From JAGOBP01 sp964550855 (GTDB lineage: Bacteria; Chloroflexota; Anaerolineae; Fen-1058): a DNA stretch of 64,000 bases. The notes under the pieces were generated by a model, which saw only the letters and a program-made list of their open reading frames with translations, was not told where the DNA came from and searched no databases. Both the position numbers and the translations under genes were made by a program. The stretch spans positions 20,387 through 84,386 of the forward strand of contig CAZKBQ010000015.1 in assembly GCA_964550855.1 (NCBI GenBank). Reading direction: 5' to 3'. Shown here one piece after another: positions 45,077 to 52,678 of the stretch (position 1 is its first letter; each line of letters starts with the position of its first letter).

Positions 45077-45580
45077 CCGCGCGCCGGCGGTCTCAACGCC
45101 GATCGTTGCAATTGGGCTAGCGCGGCGCCCACCGCCGCGCCGGGCAGCAGCGTAAAGGCGCTGACTCGCACGAGCATTTCATAGGCATAGGCCAAAGCCC
45201 AGCCCAACCCCTCACTCGGCCTGGCCGCGCTCAATCCCAGATAGCCGCCGTACAGCACCCACATCAACGGCGGAGTCAACAGGCCGGTCAAGCCGCCCGC
45301 CACGGCCCCGCGAACAGCGGTGACGGCTTCGCGGCGCGGCATGAGCCACGTCCAAAGCAGAGCAGCCAACACGAAGGCGGTCGGCCCGGCGAAGAACGCC
45401 AGTGCTTCAAATCGCGGGAGCAGCGCCAGGTTGAGGACAACCGCCAGCCCGGCGCCACCGGCTCAACGCCACGTCACCCCGGCGATTGCGCTTCCGAACC
45501 TGATCTTGCTCGGACTGCTCCTCGTCCACTTTGAAAGGCAAAGCCGGGGGAACAACGGGCGGGCCGGGAAACTGAATCAT
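45073..45580 (-). pseudogene. Small membrane protein gene split by an apparent frameshift
   Basis: From the ATG at 45580, with AAGGAG 4 nt upstream, the frame encodes a hydrophilic N-terminus (MIQFPGPPVVPP, then RKRNRRGDVALSRWRRAG) and then leaves coding character. In the next frame, with no start codon of its own at that point, the sequence continues as membrane helices (AVVLNLALLPRFEALAFF) through to 45073. Skipping one base near 45448-45452, around a GGG run, joins both parts into one protein of about 168 aa with three or four helices. This may be a pseudogene, a sequencing indel or a programmed shift. Confidence 0.6.
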
Positions 45581-46048
45581 GCCGCTCCTTCCAAACCATT
45601 CGGGGCAATACTGAGATTCTACATTGAGGATCGGGTCGTCTGATGCCCGGCCGCGAGCCGCCCGGCCTGATGCGATCAGCGGCCGATAATCAGATGCTAA
45701 CACGCCCTATGCTTATATTATACACCATCGTCGCCGCGCACTCACGTCGGCCCGAGGCAGCGGCTGCGTGCTGGCGATTGAAAGCGCGCCTGTGGAGCCG
45801 CAGGCTGACCGTCCACCTACGTAGACGGTCGGCGGCACGCCCGCCAGACGCGAATCCATTCGCCGGAGAGGTCGGTCGGCCAAACAATGACGCGCACCCA
45901 CGTCGGCCCATGAGCCTCGCACGGCCCATCTCCGGCCGCGTGCAATTTGCCGAACTGGTGATTGAACGGAAAAAAACAGGGGCGATCACTCTCGGATCGC
46001 CCCACACTACCTACCGATCACCACCCAATTAATCTACTTGCCGCCCAC
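45581..46048. other. Gap of 468 bp without a convincing gene
   Basis: The open frames here lack codon bias, ribosome-binding sites and recognisable protein sequence. It holds a possible -10 TATAAT on the minus strand (45722-45717) that could serve the frameshifted gene. An 18-bp direct repeat with one mismatch lies at 45736-45753 and 45892-45909. The minus-strand terminator at 45969-46003 is also here. Confidence 0.6.
45969..46003 (-). terminator. Rho-independent terminator for the toast-rack gene
   Basis: Read on the minus strand, a perfect 9-bp stem (GGGGCGATC with GATCGCCCC) is followed by TGTTTTTTT. It lies 46 nt after the stop at 46049. Confidence 0.85.
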
Positions 46049-46825
46049 CTACTTGGTCTTCAGCGTCAGTCCGCCCAGCGACACGCTCGCCTCAATCGTC
46101 AGCACCGGCGTCTGGCCCTTCAAGGCCGCCTCGGTCCAGAACGCGCCGTCTTTCTTGGTAAACCCGTCGCCCACGGTCAGGCCGCCCATCGTTGTCTCGG
46201 CGATGATCTTCGCCGCCGTCGTCGCCGGAATGGTCACGTCAACGCCCGACACGCCGGTCGTAATCTTCACGTGCGCGTCGCGCTGCAGTGTCCCGCCAAA
46301 ATCGAATTTGTAACCGGCCGCGCCGCCGTCCACCTTCATCTCGGCAAAGTTGGCGTTCGCCAGATTCGTCATCTCCAGCCCCACCGCGCCGGCCTCCAGG
46401 TTCAGCAGGCTCATCGGCTGCGGATTGGGCGCCGAAAAATCAAAGTCGCACTTGCCCGCGCCCTGCCGGATCGCCAGCCGCGTAATCGGCAGGCCGCCCA
46501 GATCAAAAGCGCTCTCGCTCGCGCCGGTCTCAATCGTCAGCATGTACGCGCTCGCTTTGCCCAGCGTCAAGTCAAACCGGGGCGCCTTGTTGAACCACGC
46601 CAGCGGCATAAAACTGTGATAATCCTGCGTGATGCGTGTCAGCCCGCCTTCCTGCGACACCTGCGCGGCCACACCCGTGCCGCCGTCGTTATACGTGCCG
46701 GTCACCCATTTCTCGTCTGCGCCCGGCGCAACCTTGATCTTGCAAGCGCCCACGCCGATCTTTAAATGCTTGTCCGCCGCTTCGGGAAACGCCACTTCAA
46801 TCGGGGTCGTCACTTCAGTTGCCAT
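46049..46825 (-). CDS. Toast-rack (LiaF/DUF4097-like) beta-solenoid protein
   Basis: This 258-aa protein has no signal peptide and is made of repeated short beta strands with Gly/Ala/Asp turns (for example IGVGACKIKVAPG, IRQGAGKCDFDF, VSGVDVTIPA). This is the pattern of the toast-rack domain found in LiaF-type envelope-stress proteins. It probably has a structural or protein-binding role. It lies 55 nt after a membrane protein gene on the same strand and ends in a strong terminator, so the two form an operon. Confidence 0.65.
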   Translation of the reverse strand: MATEVTTPIEVAFPEAADKHLKIGVGACKIKVAPGADEKWVTGTYNDGGTGVAAQVSQEGGLTRITQDYHSFMPLAWFNKAPRFDLTLGKASAYMLTIETGASESAFDLGGLPITRLAIRQGAGKCDFDFSAPNPQPMSLLNLEAGAVGLEMTNLANANFAEMKVDGGAAGYKFDFGGTLQRDAHVKITTGVSGVDVTIPATTAAKIIAETTMGGLTVGDGFTKKDGAFWTEAALKGQTPVLTIEASVSLGGLTLKTK

Positions 46826-46880
46826 GATGAATTCTCCTGATGTTTGAAAGTCGATTGTTCGATCGATTCGTCACCGATGC

Positions 46881-48017
46881 TCAATTGGCATCCGGCTGCG
46901 CCGCATCCGACAAGTTATCCGCGCCCGACGGCTTCGCCGTGCCCGCCGTCGGTGTCACCTGCGCCGGAGCCGCGGCCGTCGTCGTCACCGCAGTTGGCCG
47001 CATCGACCGTTCCTCGGGCGTCACCGTCCCCCACACGATCAAGCCCAGCGCAATGGCGCCGGCCGCGCCGCCGGCTGTCAGAAAACCGTTAGCAATGGTC
47101 CGCAGCGCCCCGCCGCCCACCGCCATCAGCGCGTCGCGAAACGCCTGGCTGTACGCCAGCCCGTCGCCGAAGCGCGCCTCATTCAGGCCAAAGCGCACCC
47201 AGCCCGACACGAACGGCGTGTTCATGCTCAGCCCCGCCAAAAAGATCAGCCCCGCCGGAATCACCAGCATGCCGCCCAGCCACAGCAGCCGCTCGCGCGT
47301 GCTGTCGCCTGCTACCAGCGCGGTCAGCACCCACGCGCCGCCCGCCAGCACCAGCATAACCACAATGCCAAAGTTCAGCGCGCCGGTCGCCGCCCACACC
47401 AGATTGACCCCGCGCAAGTTCGTGCGGATGTTGACACTGCCGCCCTCCAGATTGATCCGGTCGGGCACGTTGTTCACAAACGCCGGCAGCGCCTCCATAA
47501 TCTGCGTCGTGGCCTCATCCGCCGACATGTTCGAAGGCAGGCAGCGCAGCATCACGCCGCCGCGCGCCACGCTCGTCTGCCCGGCCGCGCACACGGGCAG
47601 GCTGGTCGCCAGCGCCCGCGCAAACTTCTCGCCGCCGCTGCCCAGCAGCGCGGCCTTAATCGCCGTCGTGTCCAGGTACAGATCAAAGCGGTCGCTGCGG
47701 CCTTCCAGCACATTGAAAATGTTGTCCACCAGCCGCAGGCCCTGCGTTCGCAAATCCTCAGCCGAGACCACGCGGCGCAGCGCATTGCTCAACGCCCCTG
47801 CCGGAATCATGTCGGCGCTTTCCACCGGGTAGCGGTTGTTGATGTAATTGGGCAGATCTTCGTCCAGCATCACCTGATACAACCGCGTGTCGCCCAGCAG
47901 CTGCTCATAGAAGCTGCGATTCAGCGCCCACTGACTCACCGCAACCAGCGACAGCGCGCCCATCAACAGCGGAAACACAATAGCCATAAACAGCAGCACA
48001 GCTAACAACTTGCGCAT
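46881..48017 (-). CDS. Membrane protein with large extracytoplasmic domain, unknown function
   Basis: This 378-aa protein has an N-terminal helix (about 5-28) and an extracytoplasmic region to about residue 215 with two cysteines. Three helices follow between about 218 and 325, and then an Ala/Thr/Pro-rich cytoplasmic or external tail. It has no recognised motif. It is cotranscribed with the toast-rack protein, so together they may monitor the envelope. Confidence 0.65.
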   Translation of the reverse strand: MRKLLAVLLFMAIVFPLLMGALSLVAVSQWALNRSFYEQLLGDTRLYQVMLDEDLPNYINNRYPVESADMIPAGALSNALRRVVSAEDLRTQGLRLVDNIFNVLEGRSDRFDLYLDTTAIKAALLGSGGEKFARALATSLPVCAAGQTSVARGGVMLRCLPSNMSADEATTQIMEALPAFVNNVPDRINLEGGSVNIRTNLRGVNLVWAATGALNFGIVVMLVLAGGAWVLTALVAGDSTRERLLWLGGMLVIPAGLIFLAGLSMNTPFVSGWVRFGLNEARFGDGLAYSQAFRDALMAVGGGALRTIANGFLTAGGAAGAIALGLIVWGTVTPEERSMRPTAVTTTAAAPAQVTPTAGTAKPSGADNLSDAAQPDAN

Positions 48018-48161
48018 GACGCTTGCTCCTTATACTGGGGCGGCCGGTCGCCGCCGGATTGAGTCTTTCAGGGAGAGTATAAGGCGCGCGCCGTGCACCG
48101 TCATCAGTCTGGCGTGCCATCTTGCGCTACACCCTTTGGCGGATGTCCGCCTGACTCGCGG

Positions 48162-49178
48162 CTAATACACCGCCTCGCGCAGCAGCGCTTCCAGCGAAGT
48201 TCCACCCGGCAGGGCGCGCGATTTCCAATCGGGTTGCAGGCGATCCAGCAGAAAAGCCTGCGCAGCGCCAAAAGCTGCGTAGCGATCGCGCAACCCGGTC
48301 GCAATCGATGCCGGGTCGGTCAGCTGCCCCAGATGCTCGGCCCACACATCCCCGGGCTGTTCGTCCCGTAATGCGGCCAGCAGCATCAAACGAATATCCG
48401 CGTAACGCGCCAGTCCCTCTGCCCATTCCAGGCTCTGCTCATAGGCGCTGATCCCCGGCTGACCCGCGCGGCGCTGCTCGCGCAGTTGCAGAAAGCGCGC
48501 CGCCGCCTGCCGGGCCTCTGCCGCTGATGACGCTTCGATCCCGGCGCGCAGGGCCTGGCCTTCAGCGGCGTGCAGCCGGTCTAGGCTGTCTGCCTGAGCC
48601 AGCTGACGCAGCGCTTCCGGCTCTTCCAGCTGCGCGCCAAAATCCGGCAGCGCGCCCTGCATCAGCGTCATCTGGTGCGCGTGGAATGCTTCGTGCAGCA
48701 CCACCCGCACATAGACGGTATCGTCCAGTTGGACCACACCCGGCCCAACGGCGGCGTCGATGGCTTCCTGAAACTCGTCGAGCGTTGGCACGGCCACGCA
48801 CCACTGACCGGCCACCAGCCACGTCGTCGCAGCGGGCACCGGCACCAGGTGCTGGTCTGCACGGTGAACAGTCAAATCGTCAAGTGATGTCTGCTCGATC
48901 AGGTCAAAGCCGGCGGGTGGCGCGTTGTGTCCGATCAGAAAATCATTCTCGCCGTGGCGCAGCAGGATTGGCGTCGTTTCGATCCAATCGGGCCATACCT
49001 CTGCGCCATTAGCCTTCAGCAGGCGGATGGCGGTTGACACGCGGCTGACATCCGATGAGGACAGTTCGGCGATGGGGCTGACGGCGGTCGGCTGCGGTGC
49101 GCAGCCTGCCACGGGCATCGCCAGCAGCAGGGCTGCGGCCAGCAGCGGCGTCAGGCGGATCAATGCAAAGTGGGACAT
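48162..49178 (-). CDS. Lipoprotein with HExxH gluzincin-like metallopeptidase motif
   Basis: This 338-aa lipoprotein starts at the ATG at 49178 (AGGAG upstream) with a lipobox ending PVAGC. HEAFH at 162-166 is a zinc HExxH motif, and E254 in EWAEGLARY, 87 residues later, fits the third ligand of gluzincins. The rest is mostly helical. It may be a cell-surface protease or a structural relative; no known family is assigned. Confidence 0.68.
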   Translation of the reverse strand: MSHFALIRLTPLLAAALLLAMPVAGCAPQPTAVSPIAELSSSDVSRVSTAIRLLKANGAEVWPDWIETTPILLRHGENDFLIGHNAPPAGFDLIEQTSLDDLTVHRADQHLVPVPAATTWLVAGQWCVAVPTLDEFQEAIDAAVGPGVVQLDDTVYVRVVLHEAFHAHQMTLMQGALPDFGAQLEEPEALRQLAQADSLDRLHAAEGQALRAGIEASSAAEARQAAARFLQLREQRRAGQPGISAYEQSLEWAEGLARYADIRLMLLAALRDEQPGDVWAEHLGQLTDPASIATGLRDRYAAFGAAQAFLLDRLQPDWKSRALPGGTSLEALLREAVY

Positions 49179-49347
49179 GGGGTTACTCCTGGCTGGAGAT
49201 GTGACAGACACTTCAAGCATAGATCAACCGGGCCGCGCTGTCATCAGCCGGGCGCGCCAGCCGGCGCTCGGCCCTTCGACGGAATCACCCTTAGTTTGGC
49301 CCGGCGTCCCGTCGAAGTGATGGTACGATTGGGTTGGAGGAGATGCC

Positions 49348-50490
49348 ATGAAAACCGAAACCCCCGTCCTGGTCTGGTTGAGCCTGATGGCGGCTGCGTG
49401 GCTGCTGGCGGCCTGCCAGAGCGAGCCGGCGCCCGGCCCGGTCGTCAACATCGCGCAGGCGATCACTCCGTCTGCCCCAACCCTGACGCCCACGGTCGCG
49501 CCTTCGCCGACTGCACCGCCGACTGCCACCGCGACACCTACTTCCACGCCGACGCCCACGCCCACCCCTCACCCGCTGACCATCGAATCGATGCGCGAGC
49601 GCCAGTATCCGGGCAGTGAGTTGCTCATTGAGCAGGTGCTGACGCCGGGCAGCAACTACGATCGGTACGTTGCGTCGTACCAATCGGACGGGTTGAAGAT
49701 CTACGGTCTGCTCACCGTGCCGCGCGGCGACGCGCCGCCCACCGGCTGGCCCGTCATCATCTTCAACCACGGCTACATCCCGCCCAACGTGTATCGCACC
49801 ACCGAACGCTACGTTGCGTATGTGGACGCAATTGCGCGCAGCGGTTACATCGTGTTCAAGTCGGACTATCGCGGACACGGCGATTCGGAAGGCGAGGCAT
49901 CGGGGGCTTATGGTTCGCCCGGCTACGTCGTGGACGTGTTGAACGCGCTGGCGTCGCTGCGGCAGTATCCGCCCGCCGATCCGAATCGCATCGGCATGTG
50001 GGGACACTCCATGGGCGGCTACATCACCCTGCGCTCGATGGTGATCACCAACACCATCAAGGCGGGCGTCATCTGGGGCGGCGTGGTCGGCCCGTATCCG
50101 AATTTGTTCGTGCGGCCGACGGCCACTCCCACGCCCGAAGGCGCCACCCCCGAGCCGACGCCCACCGGCACACTGGCCTTCAACCGCCGCTGGCGTGCGC
50201 AGCTGGTGGAGACCTATGGCACGCCCGAGGAGAACCCGGCCTTTTGGGACTCCATCTCGGCCAACAGCTACTTGAAAGACCTGTCCGGGCCGATTCAGCT
50301 GCATCACGGCACGGCTGATACCAGCGTGCCGCTGGCTGCGTCGGAGACGCTGTACGAAGAGATGCTGGCCGCCGGCGAGCCGGTGGAGCTGTACACGTAT
50401 CAAGGCTCAGATCACAACATCTCGGCCGGTTTCAGCCTGGCCATGCAGCGGAGCATCGAGTTCTTCAACAAATACGTCAAGGGTGAATAG
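49348..50490 (+). CDS. Secreted lipoprotein alpha/beta hydrolase (prolyl-oligopeptidase-like)
   Basis: This 380-aa lipoprotein has a lipobox ending LAAC (C23) and a long Thr/Pro stalk to about residue 75. The S9/dienelactone-type hydrolase domain has nucleophile S221 in GHSMGG, an Asp in GTADTSVP and His in GSDHN. A second Thr/Pro-rich insertion (residues about 255-280) interrupts the lid. It probably acts on peptides or esters outside the cell. Confidence 0.82.
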   Translation: MKTETPVLVWLSLMAAAWLLAACQSEPAPGPVVNIAQAITPSAPTLTPTVAPSPTAPPTATATPTSTPTPTPTPHPLTIESMRERQYPGSELLIEQVLTPGSNYDRYVASYQSDGLKIYGLLTVPRGDAPPTGWPVIIFNHGYIPPNVYRTTERYVAYVDAIARSGYIVFKSDYRGHGDSEGEASGAYGSPGYVVDVLNALASLRQYPPADPNRIGMWGHSMGGYITLRSMVITNTIKAGVIWGGVVGPYPNLFVRPTATPTPEGATPEPTPTGTLAFNRRWRAQLVETYGTPEENPAFWDSISANSYLKDLSGPIQLHHGTADTSVPLAASETLYEEMLAAGEPVELYTYQGSDHNISAGFSLAMQRSIEFFNKYVKGE

Positions 50491-50531
50491 AGCGGCGGAT
50501 AGCGGCCGATTCCGCCCTTAAAGCGAGACGC

Positions 50532-51236
50532 ATGATCGATCAAACCGTGCTGCTCGATTGGACGCTCGATATCGATGTCGATCACGTGCTGCGCGGGCAG
50601 GGCGCCGACCCCGACAACCTGCGCCGCCGCCGGCCCCGATTGGTGGAGATCGCCCGGCGCGCGCTGGACGACGGCTTCAGGTTGATCGCGCCATCCGCGA
50701 TAGTGCGCGAGTTGCCCGTGGCTGAAGTGCGCCACGATCGGCTGATCCTGGCCGACGGCACGCCGCTGCGCAGCTCGCTCCTTGCTGAACAGCTGGCGTC
50801 GGCGCAGCGCGTAGCCGTCATCGTCTGCACCATCGGCCCAGTGCTGGAGCAGCGCGCCTCGGCCCTCATGGCGACTGACCCCGCCTACGCGCTGGCGCTC
50901 GACGCCTTCGGCTCAGCCGCGGTGGACGCGCTGGGCGCGGCAGTCTGCAATCGGCTGGAGGCGCAGGCGGCGCTCAATCGCGAGTGTACCAGCCCACCGC
51001 TGGGACCCGGTCTGCTCGGCTGGCCGGTCGATGTCGGCCAGCCGCAGCTATTTGGCCTGATCGATGCCGCCGTCATCGGCGTGACGCTGCTGCCCAGCGC
51101 CCAGATGATGCCGTACAAATCGGCGTCCATGCTGGTGGGCTTTGCCGCGCAGCCGTTTCAGGCCGGGCGCGTCTGCGATTTTTGCGGGCTGCGCGAGACG
51201 TGTCGCTACCAGGCTCGATCCATCGGGCCCGCGTAA
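50532..51236 (+). CDS. Corrinoid methyltransferase reactivation-like protein (MetH activation-domain family)
   Basis: This 234-aa protein resembles the stand-alone relatives of the B12-binding methionine synthase activation domain: VAVIVCTIGP, ALDAFGSAAVDALG, LPSAQMMPYKSASM, and a C-terminal cysteine cluster CDFCGLRETC (C215, C218, C224). The cysteines could bind metal or an Fe-S cluster. Related proteins re-reduce or help handle corrinoid methyltransferases. The next gene, an AbrB-radical SAM fusion, is 164 bp downstream and may be functionally linked. Confidence 0.65.
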   Translation: MIDQTVLLDWTLDIDVDHVLRGQGADPDNLRRRRPRLVEIARRALDDGFRLIAPSAIVRELPVAEVRHDRLILADGTPLRSSLLAEQLASAQRVAVIVCTIGPVLEQRASALMATDPAYALALDAFGSAAVDALGAAVCNRLEAQAALNRECTSPPLGPGLLGWPVDVGQPQLFGLIDAAVIGVTLLPSAQMMPYKSASMLVGFAAQPFQAGRVCDFCGLRETCRYQARSIGPA

Positions 51237-51289
51237 GCCTTCGCCTCGCGCGTCCCGTGTCGCGCCCGCCCGGTCAATGTGTCACTTGT

Positions 51290-51307
51290 CATCACAGATT
51301 CGTGATG
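51290..51307. promoter_or_regulatory. Inverted repeat upstream of the radical SAM gene
   Basis: CATCAC-N6-GTGATG is an exact 6-6-6 dyad about 94 bp ahead of the ATG at 51401. It is a possible operator for the gene's own AbrB-like domain, but it is short enough to be chance. Confidence 0.3.
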
Positions 51308-51400
51308 TTGCGGCCTTGAGGCGGCCTACCGAACCGCCGACAATAGAACCAAGGCCCGGCCGTTTGCGCCGGCGCTTTTATTATTGTCGGAGGCGTCGCA

Positions 51401-52663
51401 ATGGAACCGTCGGCTGTCAAGAGATCAATGTGGGCAGAGGTAAATGAGCATGGCGACGTAGTGATTCCCCGCGAGATTGCGACGCGCTATGGCCTTGTCC
51501 CCGGCTCGCGCGTGCGGCTGGAAGAAGACCTCAACCACGTGCGCCTGCACCGGCCGGTCACGCATCTGGCCAAAGTCTATGTGGAGCCGACGGTGTGCTG
51601 CAACCTCGACTGCCGCACCTGCATCCGCAACGTGTGGGATGAAGAACTGGGCACGATGAGCGAGCGCACGTTCGATCGGGTGCTGGCGGCCCTCCGATCG
51701 GTGGAATCATCCCCATCGGTTTTCTTCGGCGGGCTGGGCGAACCGCTGCTCCATCCGCACATTGTGGACTGGATCAAGCAGGCCAAAGCGCTGGGCGCGA
51801 CCGTGGAAATGATCTCCAATGGCACGCTGCTGGACGAAGACATGGCGCGCGCCCTCATCGACAGCGGGCTGGATAACCTGTGGATTTCACTGGACGGCGC
51901 GCGGCCGGAGAGCTTTGCCGACGTGCGGCTTGGCGCGGAACTGCCCCGCGTGATCGAGAACGTCAAGCGGTTGCGGCGGATGCGCCGCGGCGGCCACTTT
52001 GGCAAGCCGGAGATCGACATTGCGTTTGTGGCGATGAAGCGCAACATCCACGAATTGCCCGATGTGTTGAAGCTGGCCCGGCAGCTGGACGCGCGCCAGT
52101 TCAAGATGAGCCACGTCCTGCCCTACACTGAAGAGCTGCGCGATCAGATTCTATACGCCCGCAGTTTGCGCGATCCCGCGTATATGCCATCGCCGCGCAT
52201 TCCACGCCTCAGCCTGCCGCGTCTGGAGTTCAACGACGACACGGCCGGACCGCTCATCGAGGCGCTGCGCAGCGGATTCACCGTCAACCTGGCGGGCAAC
52301 AACCTGGGCGGCAGCATGGACGTGTGCGGCTTCATCGAGAGCGGCTCCATCGCCGTGGGCTGGGATGGCACCCTGGCGCCCTGCCTGCCCCTGCTGCACA
52401 CGCACACCCACTACTTCCGCGCCTATCAACACGCCGTGAAGCAGCACAAGCTGGGCAACATCAACGACGTGAATCTGCTGGACGTGTGGCTTGAACCGGA
52501 GTACGTGCAGTATCGCGAGCGCGTGCACAGCTTTGCCTTTGCGCCGTGCACATTCTGCGGCGGCTGCGAACTGCTTGAATCCAACGAAGAAGATTGCGTC
52601 GGCAACACCTTCCCATCGTGCGGCGGCTGCCTCTGGGCACAGGGTCTCATTCAGTGCCCGTGA
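51401..52663 (+). CDS. AbrB-like domain fused to a radical SAM/SPASM-type enzyme
   Basis: This 420-aa protein has residues about 10-50 like a SpoVT/AbrB swapped-hairpin domain (AEVNEHGDVVIPREIA, then GLVPGSRVRLEED). A radical SAM core follows with CNLDCRTC (C67, C71, C74) binding the 4Fe-4S cluster. Two further cysteine groups near the end (PCTFCGGCELL and SCGGCLWAQ) suggest SPASM-type auxiliary clusters. GGAGG precedes the ATG. Such enzymes often mature peptides or metalloenzyme cofactors. An AbrB domain could bind DNA or a partner. The substrate is not known. Confidence 0.82.
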   Translation: MEPSAVKRSMWAEVNEHGDVVIPREIATRYGLVPGSRVRLEEDLNHVRLHRPVTHLAKVYVEPTVCCNLDCRTCIRNVWDEELGTMSERTFDRVLAALRSVESSPSVFFGGLGEPLLHPHIVDWIKQAKALGATVEMISNGTLLDEDMARALIDSGLDNLWISLDGARPESFADVRLGAELPRVIENVKRLRRMRRGGHFGKPEIDIAFVAMKRNIHELPDVLKLARQLDARQFKMSHVLPYTEELRDQILYARSLRDPAYMPSPRIPRLSLPRLEFNDDTAGPLIEALRSGFTVNLAGNNLGGSMDVCGFIESGSIAVGWDGTLAPCLPLLHTHTHYFRAYQHAVKQHKLGNINDVNLLDVWLEPEYVQYRERVHSFAFAPCTFCGGCELLESNEEDCVGNTFPSCGGCLWAQGLIQCP

Positions 52664-52678
52664 CACCGACCCGGGTGT

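Noticed and set aside
45643..46032. 129-codon plus-strand frame in the 468-bp gap
   Set aside because: No ribosome-binding site, Arg/Pro-rich random composition, and it runs through the terminator of the opposite gene.
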